From assembly GCA_033782935.1 (NCBI GenBank), contig JAWQEG010001447.1, forward strand, positions 67,001-131,000: DNA of 64,000 nt, in the 5' to 3' direction. The stretch comes from Petrolisthes cinctipes (taxonomy: Eukaryota > Arthropoda > Malacostraca > Decapoda > Porcellanidae). Below are positions 33,089-43,829 of the stretch, piece by piece; position 1 is the first letter of the stretch; each line of letters begins with the position of its first letter. Below the pieces are notes generated by a model that searched no databases, had not been told where the DNA came from, and worked only from the letters and a program-made list of their open reading frames with translations. The translations under genes were made by a program, and so were the position numbers.

Positions 33089-33459
33089 GCAAACTACCGG
33101 AACCTAACATGGGCAAACTACTGGGAAATAACCGTGGTAAAGTACAGGAAATAACCGTGGTAAAGTACAGGAAATGACCGGGGCAAAATTTTGGGACCTA
33201 GCCGGATCTGGCAACACTGCTACAAAACATTAATTCTTTCAATAGATACCGTACCCATTATTTTATTGGTTTTTTCTCTCTCTCTCTCTCAATATTTTTT
33301 TGTTATGTAAATCAGTGAAAATAGACTATATGTATGTATGTATATGTTATTATTATTATTATTATTTTAATCTATTCTATTACTGTTTTTTAATACAAAG
33401 TTTTTACCTTTTTTTTCTCGCTAATTTATAACATTCTAAGACACTTTTCTTCAATGGTA

Positions 33460-33510
<51 letters not shown>

Positions 33511-33520
33511 CATCATTATG

Positions 33521-33553
<33 letters not shown>

Positions 33554-34110
33554 TAAACCTAACCTAACCTAATGTAATGTCAACAGAATTGGTCAGGTGC
33601 TAACCAGGTCATGGAAGAAGATAATGAAAGGTAATATATTATTATTATTATTATTATAGGTAAAAGTATAGAAGTAGTTCATTCACTATATTGTATATTT
33701 TAGTATCATTAACCACTATTTTGGACCATTCTAACACACTTTTCATCTATGGTGTTTCTCTGGGAGATGCCCCGTTTTAGAGATGTTCCCCATTTTACAA
33801 ACATATTTTGGAAATTAATCTGACCTAACCTGACCTAGCCAGTAAATATTGAAAGAATTACCGTTATTGCATATGGGTTTTCTACCTTCATTACCCACTT
33901 ATTTAGACAATTTTAAGACTATTTTCTTCTATGGCATTTCCTCCACAAATGCCCCATTTCCAAGATAGGGCATATTCAGATGGGGTATTTTGACATTAGC
34001 CTGACCTAACCTAACCTAACCTAACCTAACCACATCAGACTACTGGGACCTAACCTGGGCAAACTACCGGGACCTAACTGTGGTAAAGTACAGGAAATGA
34101 CCGGGAAAAA
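33089..34110. repeat. Remainder of repeat A' in the right arm
   Basis: Pentamer-MITE termini, a CT microsatellite (short here), ATT microsatellites and ATGCCCCATTT/AATGGGGCAT blocks. No coding sequence. Confidence 0.8.
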
Positions 34111-34184
34111 AAGTCTGAGGAAGTCTACTTACGTTACAACACATTTTCTGTGTTTACTACTGTCACCTGAAAAACTATGATTCT

Positions 34185-35031
34185 GTTTTTTTTTTTGGTG
34201 ATAAACTATGATTTATATTTTATTTTTTTTATGATAAACTGTATCGTTTTATATATATTTTTTTTTTGCGATAAACTGTTTCTTTCTTTCTTTCTTTTTG
34301 TGATAAACTGGGTTTTTTTTTTTGTGTGATACTGTTTATTATTTCTTATGGTAATAAACTATACTTCTTTTTTCTTTTGGTGATAAACTATGCTTTTTTT
34401 ATTTCTTTTTTGTGATAAGCTATACTTCTTTTTTTTTTTTTGTGATAAACTCTGCTTGTGTGTGTGTGTGTTTTTTTTTTTTTTGGTGATAAACTATGCT
34501 GCTTTTTTTTGTGATAAACGATGCTTCTTTTTTTGGTGATAAACGATGCCTATTATTATTATTTTTTTTGTTTTGTGATAAACTATGCTTCTTTTTCCTT
34601 TTGGTGATAAATTATGTTTCTTTCTTTTTTTATATAAACTATGCTTCTTGTTTCTTTTTTTTTGGTGATAAACTGTTTCTTTTTTTGTGTGCGATAAACT
34701 ATGCTTTTTTTTGTGTTAAACTATGCTTCTTCTTTTTTGGTGATAAACTATGCTTTTTTTTGTGTGTGTGATAAACTATACTTTTTTTGTGTGTGTGTGA
34801 TAAACTAGGCTTATAATTATTGTTATTATTATTATTATTTTTTTTTAACTATGCTTTTTTTTGTGTGTGATAAACTAGGCTTATTATTATTATTATTATT
34901 TTTTTTTTGTGATAAACTATCCTTTTCATTTGTGTGTGTGATAAACTATGCTTATTATTATTATCATTATTATTATATATATATTTTTTTTTTGTGATTA
35001 ACTTTTTTGTGTGTGATAAACTATGCTTCTT

Positions 35032-35088
<57 letters not shown>

Positions 35089-35560
35089 TTTTTGGGGGGG
35101 GGGTTAGTCACTTAAAAGCCGGCACATGATTGGTTGAACAACACAGGGCGCCCTAACTACATTTTTTCTAATGATTTCATACATTATTTTTTTAAATGCA
35201 TAAACATACATACATATGATAATTGAGGGTAATAAATATTTTATTTAATAGTATTTTCTTAACATATTTATTTTCTGTTTATTTATCAGTATTTTCTTAA
35301 CATATTTCTTTTCTGTGTATTTAATATTACTTTTTATATATATTTCTTTTCTGTTTATATAATAATACTTTCTTAACATATTTATTTTCTGTTTATATAA
35401 TAATGCTTTCTTAATATATATATTTTTTGTTTATATAATAATTTTTTAACATAATTTTTTCTGTTTATATAATAGTACTTTCATAACATGTTTATATAAT
35501 AATATTTTCATAACATATTTCTTTTTTGTTTATTTGATAGTACCCCCAACATTTTTTTTT
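34185..35560. repeat. T-rich GTGATAAACT minisatellite and AT-rich minisatellite (right arm)
   Basis: Mirror of 5,600-6,895: more than 20 GTGATAAACTATGCTT units with variable T runs, a TATATA array at 35,039-35,080, then the TATATAATAATACTTTC units. The open frame at 34,496-34,771 is a by-product of T-rich repeats. Confidence 0.85.
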
Positions 35561-35751
35561 CAGATTCTGTAAAAATGTAGGGCGATTATCCTATAGTTGG
35601 CAACACTGATATTCTGCCGCGAGGTTGAAATGTCCAAAATGTAGGGCGATTCTCCTGTAGTTGGCAACACTGTGGTATCCAGCCCTAGATCAGTGTTGCC
35701 AGTGTCCAATGTTGCCAGCTGAGAGGGATTGCCACCTGACCATCTAGGTGA

Positions 35752-36745
35752 GTGACTGTGTTTGGGTTTAATTGTGTGTGTGTGTGTATGTGTACAGTAC
35801 ATAATATGTTCTTACCTATTTGTATCTTTACAGGATTGAGTCAAGCTCGTAATGTCCCGTATTTTAAATCACAATTATCATATATTTCTTTAAAGTTATG
35901 TATGTTTTTGACACACACCACTTCTTCTGGTAATTTGTTCCATTCGTCTATTACTCTATTTGGAAAGCTATATTTCTGTGCATCTTAAGCTCCTCTTCTT
36001 TTAATTAATTTCTTACTATGTCCTCTCATTGTAGGTATTCCTTGTTGACATAAGTTATATATATCTATCTTTTCTTTTTCTGTGACACATTTGTAAACCA
36101 TAATCATATCACCTCTCTTTCATCTTTCTTCTAGTTTAGGTAATTTTAGTTTCGCTAGTCTTTCTTCATAGTGTGTGTGTACAGTACATAATATTATGTG
36201 TGTGTGTGTGTGTGTGTGTACAGTACATAATATTGTGTGTGTGTGTGTGTGTGTGTACAGTACATAATATGTGTGTGTGTGTACAGTACATAATATTGTG
36301 TGTGTGTGTGTGTACAGTACATAATATTGTGTGTGTGTGTGTGTGTGTGTACAGTACATAATATTGCGTGTGTGTACAGTACATAATATGTGTGTGTGTG
36401 TGTGTATGTTTTTGACACACACCACTTCTGGTAATTTATTCCATTCATCTATTACTCTATTTGGAAAGCTATATTTCTGTACATTTTGTGTGTGTGTGTG
36501 TGTGTGTGTGTTTTTGACACACACCACTTCTTCTGGTAATTTATTCAATTCGTCTTTTACTCTATTTGGAAAGCTATATTTCTGTACATATTTGTGTGTG
36601 TGTGTGTGTGTGTGTAAGTTTTTGACACACACCACTTCTTCTGGTAATTTATTCAATTCGTCTATTACTCTATTTGGAAATCTATATATCTGTACATCTT
36701 TATCTCCTCTTCTTTTAATTAATTTCTTACTGTGTCCTCTCATTG
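35752..36745 (-). pseudogene. LINE D C-terminus with CA/GT arrays (right arm)
   Basis: Mirror of 4,403-5,400. Array lengths differ from the left arm, so a 245-codon frame happens to stay open here; its HTHT content shows it is microsatellite. Confidence 0.75.
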
Positions 36746-36952
36746 TGTTGAGCTGGTAGATACATATGGCAGGATAAAGCAGAGGCACAGGAGCAAGGAA
36801 ATTAACTTTATAATTCTGGAGGCAACACACATGGAACGTAGCAGCCAGTGTCAACAACCACCTCTCTCACTCACACATCTCCAAAACATAAACAAATGAC
36901 ATTTCGTGAAGCGCGGAGCATAACATCTCACACAAATTTAACATAGTTAACA
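36746..36952 (-). repeat. Copia 3' LTR
   Basis: 207 bp, TG...CA ends. About 100 bp inward (37,050-37,075) a partial copy of the LTR start reappears next to an ATT array, so the 3' LTR boundary has been disturbed by microsatellite growth. Confidence 0.82.
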
Positions 36953-36991
36953 TGTATAATATGTTTGGTATTCAATTTTCTTGACTTTTCA

Positions 36992-37038
<47 letters not shown>

Positions 37039-37254
37039 CATCTATCTCTCTATGTAACATCTCACACAAATTGAACATATTTAAAATATTCCCTCTCTTC
37101 TAAATAAAATGGAATTATATTCAAACTAATGATAACTGTCCATGCAGCTCAAATAGATGACAACAGTATAAAAATAAAAAACTTATAGGCAAATAGAACA
37201 TAAAAAATTATTGTTCTTTTTACGAAATTAATATACTTCAGTTAATTTGTTAGC

Positions 37255-38213
37255 TTACAATCCCAAACATCCATTTTCAAAAACACAAGCTATCTTCAAA
37301 GAATTCACTCCTTTCTTTGTTAACACATCAGCCAATTGTGCCTTTGACTCTAACCAAAACACTTTCAACTCTCCACTCTGAACCATTTCTTTGAGAATAG
37401 TTATGTCAATTCTTAATCTCTTCTCTGAAACATTTTTCACAGAGTACACATTATCATAAAGTGAATGGTTATCTACATAAAGTTCTACAGGCAACCTTCT
37501 TTCATTATCATACAATATCTGAGACAACACATTTCCAAGATACTAGGCCATAATATCTACTGCCTCAGTAGCTGCTAGAGTTTCAGCTGCAAGGGTGCTC
37601 TTCACAACTCTTCTCATCCTCTTTGCTTCCCAATACAAAGGACAACTATTTCCATTTTCTCCTACAAGGAAAATCACAAAGCCCCCAGCACTACTAGATC
37701 CATCTGGGAGACCAGCATAAGAAGCATCACTGTACACAACTAACTTACAACTAGAGGTATCACCAACTTCTGGAAAGTACATTGAATTTTCAAAAGTACA
37801 GGCTTTTCTTAGACATTTATTTGCCTCGATCAAATCTCCTACTTTAGGATGATTTACTTTGCAGCTAAGTTCTAACACATCATATGACAGATCAGGCCTT
37901 GAATTGGTACATAACCACCCTAGTTGGCCCACCAAACTCCTGAAACTCTCCTTTTCTTCTTCATTACATTCCAACCTCTTATTTAGTCCTCTCACAGCAC
38001 TTACATTTACAGCTTCCAAAAGTTTACAGTACTCATTCTGATGAATTTTGACACCCTGATCATTCATTCTGTACAATACTTAGTCCAATATATTTGAAAA
38101 TGTCTTTATTTTGTTCCTTAACCTGAAACTGACTTCTTATTTTGGCAATGACAACATTTTCCAATCTCTTTGTTCCTCCCCACAAGAAGTGATCTACATG
38201 CATCCAAAACATA
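37255..38213 (-). pseudogene. Copia RT C-terminal part and RNase H
   Basis: Holds the RT catalytic box region (38,170-38,213), where the usual Val-Asp-Asp reads Val-Asp-His. Next are the C-terminal RT part (37,900-38,076; S-L-V-G-Q-L-G-W-L), RNase H (S-D-A-S-Y-A-G near 37,720, L-A-A-E-T-L-A) and the terminal V-D-N-H-S-L and L-A-D-V-L-T-K-K-G motifs (37,255-37,530). Stops separate the pieces, so the copy cannot make active RT. Confidence 0.82.
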
Positions 38214-38684
38214 TCACACAACTCTCGCTGCAGGGTCAGTTTTTACCTGAGTACATCCCATCTTCAACATGAAGGTTTTCACTGTGAGATACCACCTCCT
38301 AGCTGCATCATTGACGCCACATACACATTTTTGTAATTTCCACAGAACAGTACTATCACCACCTGCCTCAGTAGGAGGAATAAGATACACATCACACTCA
38401 AACCGTTCACTCTGTAGGAATGCAGCCTTAATGTCAATTGAGTTCACTCCCCACTTTTTAGAAGACAGTATTGCAACAAAAGACCTCAACATTTCTTTAC
38501 TAACAGTGGGAAAATCTGACTGAACTTCTTCTTTTTCCTCAAAACCTCTAGCAACCAACCTTGCTTTAATTTTCTTTTTTCCATCCTTATTTTCTTTTTC
38601 AGTTACTACCCATCGAACTGAGAGTTCATTTTGACCCATGTTTGTAACTTCCTCATACACACCAAAATTCTTCCAACTTCTCAT
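38214..38684 (-). pseudogene. Copia RT N-terminal part
   Basis: 156 codons with K-A-R-L-V-A-R-G-F-E and I-D-I-K-A-A-F-L-Q (first catalytic Asp) and Y-L-I-P-P, diagnostic of Copia/Pseudoviridae RT. It ends at a stop just before the second catalytic box. The preceding acidic linker frame overlaps by four bases in another frame. Confidence 0.87.
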
Positions 38685-39497
38685 TTCTTCTTGTTTTTCC
38701 TTGTCAAGTTCTTGATTCTCCTAATTTCACAAGCCATTACTATTTCACTGGGTTCCTGTACTCCATTCTCTTCTAATATAGGTATCCACTTTTCTACATC
38801 TCTGTTCCAGTCAAGGGCTGATAAGCTTCCATCCTCATATTTAACGTTCCTCCAATTATTGTATTTTCCTATTGATTTTCCAGCACGACTATGCATAGTT
38901 TCTGTCTGCCACTCATCTGACTCTTTTGAAAGGAACTTTACTTTCTGTCCAATCTTTGGGATACTTTTGACTCTCACACTATCTTCATGTGTATCCTCAA
39001 CTATACTGTGATATTCTTCTTCTTCTTTGTCATAACTTTCTACAGGATTTTCAACTGGATTTATAACTGCTTCAATCTCTTTCTTCTCAGTTTTAACTTC
39101 TTTTGTTTGATGTCTGAGTGTGTCAAGTAGTGAGTTTCTCCCATCTTTGGTGTCTGTGTCAAAACTGTATGGTATTTCCTGAACATGGTTTTCATGGACT
39201 CTTACAGTATTTGAACCATACTTCAGAATCATTGTTTTACCATCTTGACCAATGATTACAGCTGGTCCTTTCCACTCCTTTTGATCTTCTCTCTTGAAAT
39301 AAACTTGATCTCCATTTTCAAGTGGCTTCTTAGTGGTTCTAACTTTATGTCTTAGTGCACGTCAAATTTTCTCAGAGGCTTCAGCAGCAATAAAAGCCTT
39401 CCTTGATGAGTGGCTAGCATTGAGATGTTTGGCAACAATCTCACTGGACATTGTACCTTCTAGAGCAGGAAGTTCATCATTCAGGGTACATGGCAGG
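38681..39497 (-). pseudogene. Copia integrase C-terminus and linker
   Basis: Lys/Glu-rich linker between integrase and RT (38,681-39,232) and the integrase C-terminal piece (39,362-39,568; Y-G-R-N-L-N-L-P and a R-K-A-F-I-A-A-E-A-S-E-K-I end). A stop at 39,360 separates them. Confidence 0.75.
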
Positions 39498-40193
39498 TTA
39501 AGATTCCTTCCATATACAAGTTGATACTGGCTGAAACCCTCCCACCATCTGAACACAGTTCTTTGCATTAACTGCCCAAGCTAAGGCCACTCTTAATGAA
39601 AATTTTGGTTGCTCTGTTATTATTTTTGCCACAATTTCATCTATTACTGCATGGTTATGTTCACACAGGCCATTACTGAAGGGTGAATATGCTGGTGTAT
39701 GCATCACTTGAATGTTCATATTTTCACACCTATCAAGGAATGTGGTGTTGACAAACTCCCCACCATTATCACATAAAAACTTCACAGGAGCTCCTAAACC
39801 AGTTCCCAACCATGTTTCAATGACTTTTTCAACAATCTCCTTAGGTTCTTTACTTTTTGTTACACATGATTTTGATAACCTTGTAGCCATATCTACCTTA
39901 TGAAGAAAATATGTATCACCCTTCTTATACTCCTTTAGATCTATTGCTACAACTTGGTTGAACTCTTTTGCCATAGTCACACTCACAACTGGTGTTGATG
40001 GTGTTTTCTTGTACTTCATACATATTTTACAGCTATTTGACACCTCCTCAGCATGAACACAACACATCTCATCATCAATGTCTCCATCTTTCAATAGCTG
40101 AATTAACCTCCTACATGTGGGATGACCAAATTGTAGGTGCAGTTTTTCTATCTTCTTTTTCTTTTCCTTTTCATCACTGCCCAATGTCAGCAT
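39498..40193 (-). pseudogene. Copia pre-integrase zinc region and integrase core
   Basis: 231 codons: an H-x3-H...C-x2-C zinc region (H-L-Q-F-G-H, then C-K-I-C), and the integrase core with D in V-A-I-D-L, D-N-G-G-E-F, and the catalytic Glu in G-L-C-E-H-N. All three catalytic acids are in place. The frame is left near codon 215, where W-W-E-G continues in another frame. Confidence 0.85.
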
Positions 40194-40408
40194 TATTTCT
40201 TCTGTTTTCTTCCAAACTTCCTTCTCATCCCTTAGCAGGAGACAATAGTGTCCTCAAGAAGTGTACCTTAACTTTACCCTTTTTCCATGTATCATATCAA
40301 TGTCATTTTCCAGGTCTAGTTTCATTTGTGCTTTCTTCATTGATTTCTTGCTGAACAGTTGTCTGATTTCTTAATCTGGGTCCACTTGTTTCCTCTGCCA
40401 TGCAACTA

Positions 40409-40421
40409 CGCTCTGCTACCA
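40409..40421 (-). promoter_or_regulatory. Copia primer-binding site, initiator-Met tRNA type
   Basis: TGGTAGCAGAGCG on the minus strand, two bases inside the 5' LTR. TGG plus AGCAGAG matches the 3' acceptor end of metazoan initiator tRNA-Met, a primer commonly used by Copia elements. Confidence 0.75.
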
Positions 40422-40423
40422 TT

Positions 40424-40635
40424 TGTTGAGCTGGTAGATACATATGGTAGGATATAGCAGGGGCACAGGAGCAAGGAAATTAACTTTAATTCTGTAGGCA
40501 ACACACATGGAACGTAGCAGCCAGTGCCAACCATCCCCGCTCGCACTCGCACATCTCTAAAACATAAACAACAAAACAAATGACATTCGCGAAGCGTGGA
40601 GCGTAACATCTCACACAAATTGAACATAGTTAACA
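40424..40635 (-). repeat. Copia 5' LTR
   Basis: About 212 bp, begins TGTTGAGCTGG and ends TTAACA on the plus strand. It differs from the 3' LTR at many positions, so this is not a recent insertion or the LTRs derive from different copies. Confidence 0.82.
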
Positions 40636-40735
40636 TGTGTGTGTGTGTTATTGTTTTAAGTAGTGTGTAGCTGCTTGTATTAAATTAAAAGATGGTAGTT
40701 AACCTATTTATTGGAAAGTTTATCATCTAAGGAAC
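40636..40735. repeat. Host repeat unit with TTTTAAGTAGTGTGTAGCTG
   Basis: GT array, then TTATTGTTTTAAGTAGTGTG, GTAGCTGCTTGTATTAAAT, AAAAGATGGTAGTTAAC. The same unit recurs at 56,361-56,414 and 63,306-63,450. Confidence 0.85.
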
Positions 40736-40737
40736 AG

Positions 40738-40935
40738 AGGGCCTCCGGTTAGATGGCAGAACAGAGTGGAAGAGTATGTAAAGGAGAGAAACGTGAGGGG
40801 CAGAGTAGGGACGGACCAAGTAAGGAGGGAGTGTTGGAACAGGGAGAACTGGAGACACTTCTGCCGTGGCCACCCCCTTGGGGGGAGTTCCCAGAGGGAA
40901 CGAGGTGTCAGAGCTATAGATAGATAGATAGATAG
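40738..40935 (+). pseudogene. LINE B C-terminal fragment
   Basis: Single-copy version of the 14,720-14,999 piece: CCTCCGGTTAGATGGCAGAA through GCCACCCCCTTGGGGGGAGT, ending in a GATA microsatellite (40,915-40,933). It lacks the internal tandem duplication present in the arms. Confidence 0.85.
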
Positions 40936-41400
40936 GAACAGAGGGAAGCTATCAAACTCTTACGTGAGTTACCCCTATATGGATGATTATATTTGACCGC
41001 GACTATAATGTGACCTCTATATCCATTAATCCATCATCTCCTGGGAACTGAAGGAGCTCATTTGCATAGCCTAGTACTTTGTTCTATGGCTTTCTGTAAT
41101 ATTTGTAGATTTGTAGTCTGTCTGTCTGTATACTTGTATGTCTATTTGTCTATCTGTTTGTGGGAGGGGGGGGCTCACCTGCCCCCCACTCCTCTACCAT
41201 ACCCCTCGAGTCTGCCTATAAAGACTATATCTGGTGACTTGTTCTGAGTTATAACTGAACAGTCTACGGTTACAAAAATTTATTGTAACACGGTCCCCTC
41301 TCTGAGCCGCTCTTATCTGGACCCGTAAATGCCCCCTCCTCACCTCCCACCTACCGCATCGCATGCATTGCAATCCAGCTGTGCTGGTTCCACGATACCA
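40936..41400. other. Intergenic, with part of a MITE terminus
   Basis: No gene. At 41,372-41,394 a partial MITE end (CAGCTGTGCTGGTTCCAC) lies just outside the complete MITE that follows. Confidence 0.45.
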
Positions 41401-41406
41401 ATAATA

Positions 41407-41756
41407 GTGCATTTGTCGCGGCATTGTATTTATTGGTTGTGGAACCAGCACAGCTTTAACTGTCCCACCCTCCTCCCGATGCGGCAGCCATTCACTGTTT
41501 TCTCATTGGAGTGGCAGAGCGTGTGCTCCCCTAGAGCGGGGTCAGTATCTCCACAGGCCACCACCAGGTGGCTCCCATGTCTAGTACAGCGCCAGATTTA
41601 AATTCATTTTACTTCTGATGATCGTCACGAAATAGACCCTTCTAGCCCAGAATATGCCTTTATGGGGCCTGGGCTGGAGAAGGGGTGTATTCTATAGCAA
41701 TCCAGTTGTGCTGGTTCCACAACCAATAAATACAATTTCAGCCGCGACAAATGCAC
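41407..41756. mobile_element. 350-bp MITE, GTGCATTTGTCGCGGC termini, TA duplication
   Basis: Terminal inverted repeats of about 50 bp (GTGCATTTGTCGCGGC, then TTGTATTTATTGGTTGTGGA, then ACCAGCACA) with a 4-bp indel between ends and TA on both sides (41,405-41,406 and 41,757-41,758). No coding sequence. Likely Tc1/mariner-type. Confidence 0.82.
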
Positions 41757-41760
41757 TAAT

Positions 41761-42000
41761 TTATCTACAGTATTTATCTATTTTCTGTCTGTGTGTGTGT
41801 GTGTCTGTTGACTCTATTACTTTTGCTACACTGTCTTCAAGTTGCTGTCGAGTTTTTCTGATTGCCACAGAAGATAATATTACTTTTTTGTATTTCAAAA
41901 ATTGTCTTTTACTTATTGGTGGCATATCAAATAATGAACAAAACCTTTGTACAGATGCAAAAGATAATCCTTCAAACATAGCACTGTAAACATGTTTCAT
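41761..42000 (-). pseudogene. Possible transposase-related fragment
   Basis: 80 codons with F-E-G-L-S-F-A-S-V-Q-R-F-C-S-L-F-D-M-P-P-I-S-K-R-Q-F, a pattern resembling the region before the catalytic core in Mutator-like domain proteins (small Cys/Met-Pro-Pro motif and an aromatic-rich helix). The end runs into a GT microsatellite. Family call is weak. Confidence 0.35.
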
Positions 42001-42175
42001 GGTGTTTGTTTCCAGCTAATAATATGAAGTTGCCTTACTGTTGAGTTTAATTAAGTATTAGAGTATTTATTTAGAAGATTGTAAGACTTGTTTAGTATTG
42101 AATAAGGTAGACTTGTATAAGCTACTTTTTGCTTTATGGAGTTTGGTGGTAAGAGAAGAAAGAAGATATTATGCT

Positions 42176-42835
42176 TGTCAAGTTGTCACCTATAATGACA
42201 ACTCTACCTGTCATGGATTTGGCAGGATTATTTTGTGTCAAGTTGTCACCTATAATGACAACTCTACCTGTCATGGATTTAGCAGGATTATTTTGTGTCA
42301 AGTTGTCACCTATAATGACAACTCTACCTGTCATGGATTTAGCAGGATTATTTTGTGTCAAGTTGTCACCTATAATGACAACTCTACCTGTCATGGATTT
42401 AGCAGGATTATTTTGTGTCAAGTTGTCACCTATAATGACAACTCTACCTGTCATGGATTTGGCAGGATTATTTTGTGTCAAGTTGTCCCCAATAATGTCA
42501 ACTCTACCTGTCATGGATTTAGCAGGATTATTTTGTGTCAAGTTGTCCCCTATAATGACAACTCTACCTGTCATGGATTTGGCAGGATTATTTTGTGTCA
42601 AGTTGTCACCTATAATGACAACTCTACCTGTCATGGATTTAGCAGGATTATTTTGTGTCAAGTTGTCACCTATAATGACAACTCTACCTGTCATGGATTT
42701 AGCAGGATTATTTTGTGTCAAGTTGTCACCTATAATGACAACTCTACCTGTCATGGATTTAGCAGGATTACTTTGTGTCAAGTTGTCACCTATAATGACA
42801 ACTCTACCTGTCATGGATTTAGCAGGATTATTTTG
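42176..42835. repeat. 11 x 60-bp minisatellite derived from the transposase catalytic segment
   Basis: Exactly 11 units of 60 bp. Each contains AGTTGTCA-7nt-TGACAACT, an 8-bp-arm hairpin. On the minus strand the hairpin encodes V-V-I-I-G-D-N-L, the strand bearing the second catalytic Asp of the flanking transposase. Units 6 and 7 carry the most changes. Because the unit length is a multiple of three, long frames stay open on both strands. Confidence 0.92.
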
Positions 42836-43222
42836 TGGAACCAGTCATCAAATGAACATGAATGGAACCCTCCACTGGGGGACTTATTGTATTGTGTTCA
42901 GTCCAGGCATCATAAAGATGGATAGCCTTATATAAACACCACATATTGAGGGAGTAACACACCAGATGCAGTTCCAGAGAACATAATAGATATAAAGGAT
43001 TTTGTTGATAGATGACCCTCTCTGGATATTTAGTGTCCTGCCTCACTATGACTTTCCTTTTACCTGGATCATCAGTGAGATTTGTCTCATCAAAATTTAT
43101 TATGTTCTCTGGAGGAACACCTTCTAGGGATTCTTTCAAGTTACTGTAGAACTGAGTTAACATGACTTTTGTAACTTTGGCTCTGATAGTCTTTATATTC
43201 TGGGACACTCGTTTGTGGTGCT

Positions 43223-43449
43223 CTAGGTACAGCCACAATCAAATATCCACCAACACTTTCCTTCCATCGTACAAAGAAATCGGTCTCAAATCAAAATATA
43301 ATCATACAACATTTTATGTCAACTCAACCCCCTCAATTATTATTATTATGAGGTGCTGCAAAATCATACACGTGTTGTTTTTTATTACCAAGATATTTAC
43401 TACGATGGAAGGAAAGTGTCGGTGGATATTTGATTGTGGCTGTACTTAG
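43223..43449. repeat. Inverted repeat inside the transposase (49-bp arms)
   Basis: GTACAGCCACAATCAAATAT...CCTTCCATCGTA at 43,223-43,271 pairs with 43,401-43,449, 129 bp apart, with a few mismatches. It breaks the transposase between its HTH and catalytic parts. Confidence 0.85.
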
Positions 43450-43829
43450 TGGCCCATTTCATACCCGGCAAATTGTTACGGAAACTTGGACCGTAACGCC
43501 TCATTTTTCTAAGTACCGTATGAGTTCACTAACATTCTCAAATGCATTATGTGGAGTGGGAATCCCCTTTCTGACAATGTGAGCATTCTGTTACACAACA
43601 GTAACTCTTTATCATGAGTCAATGAGGTTCCACATCCTACTGGTTTGCTAGGTTTTGGTTTCATGTAATTATGCACTGTGCTCTTTTTTAATTTATATTT
43701 TTCTGCTGCTTTGCACACACTCATGTTGTTGTTGTTGAAGTTCCTCAAGGTGTCTGGCCGAGCAGCCCCCCCGAGCTCCTGAGGAAGGTCATTGCCTGAA
43801 CTGGGCTTTCCCACAGTGCCCTCAGAGAG

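Larger units (their letters stand above)
23300..37232. repeat. Right arm of the giant inverted repeat
   Basis: Reverse complement of 3,911-17,650. The LINE A2 open frame differs from its left partner at about five of 286 residues, so the arms are similar but not identical. Asymmetries include the empty MITE site at 24,306, an extra diverged segment at about 23,690-23,940, a 998-bp versus 1,048-bp pogo-like element, about seven versus three 71-bp units at 30,784, and an AT array at 35,039-35,080. Confidence 0.93.
36746..40635 (-). mobile_element. Copia-like LTR retrotransposon lacking gag
   Basis: LTRs at 36,746-36,952 (3', also part of the inverted repeat) and 40,424-40,635 (5'). Integrase precedes RT and RNase H, the Copia order. 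The 5' leader runs almost directly into the integrase zinc region, so gag and protease are deleted. Flanking 5-mers (CATTG, TGTGT) do not match, so no target duplication is left, consistent with rearrangement at one end. The 5' LTR abuts the GTTAAC-GTGTGT host repeat unit. Confidence 0.87.
42134..43724 (-). pseudogene. Pogo/jerky-like DDE transposase, disrupted
   Basis: On the minus strand: a Psq-type helix-turn-helix (43,640-43,724; M-S-V-C-K-A-A-E-K-Y and K-S-T-V-H), a region disturbed by a 227-bp inverted repeat, then 42,940-43,238 with P-E-N-I-I-N-F-D-E-T-N (first catalytic Asp), D-D-P-G, K-Y-P-E-R and V-Y-K-A-I-H-L-Y-D-A-W-T. The I-I-G-D-N-L segment (second catalytic Asp) is amplified in the 60-bp minisatellite. 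Normal-looking sequence (G-D-N-L-T-S) follows at 42,150. Tigger/jerky-type transposases have this order. Upstream, LINE C copy 1 is inserted right before the Met of the HTH. Confidence 0.75.

Noticed and set aside
34496..34771. Phe/Cys-rich frame resembling a membrane protein
   Set aside because: By-product of the T-rich GTGATAAACT minisatellite; the left-arm equivalent is not conserved as a frame.
3911..37232. Inverted repeat as the TIRs of one giant transposon
   Set aside because: Arm ends do not share a terminus or target duplication; the outer ends fall inside a Copia element and a minisatellite, and no transposase lies in the spacer. A segmental inverted duplication explains it better.
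42176..42835. CRISPR-like array
   Set aside because: Units are directly adjacent with no unique spacers, and the genome is eukaryotic. The same applies to the 71-bp minisatellite at 30,784-31,318.
42098..42935. Long frames on both strands (226-275 codons) that look like a repeat protein
   Set aside because: They exist in three frames because a 60-bp stop-free unit is repeated 11 times. The sense comes only from the minus-strand transposase segment; no start context or other coding support.
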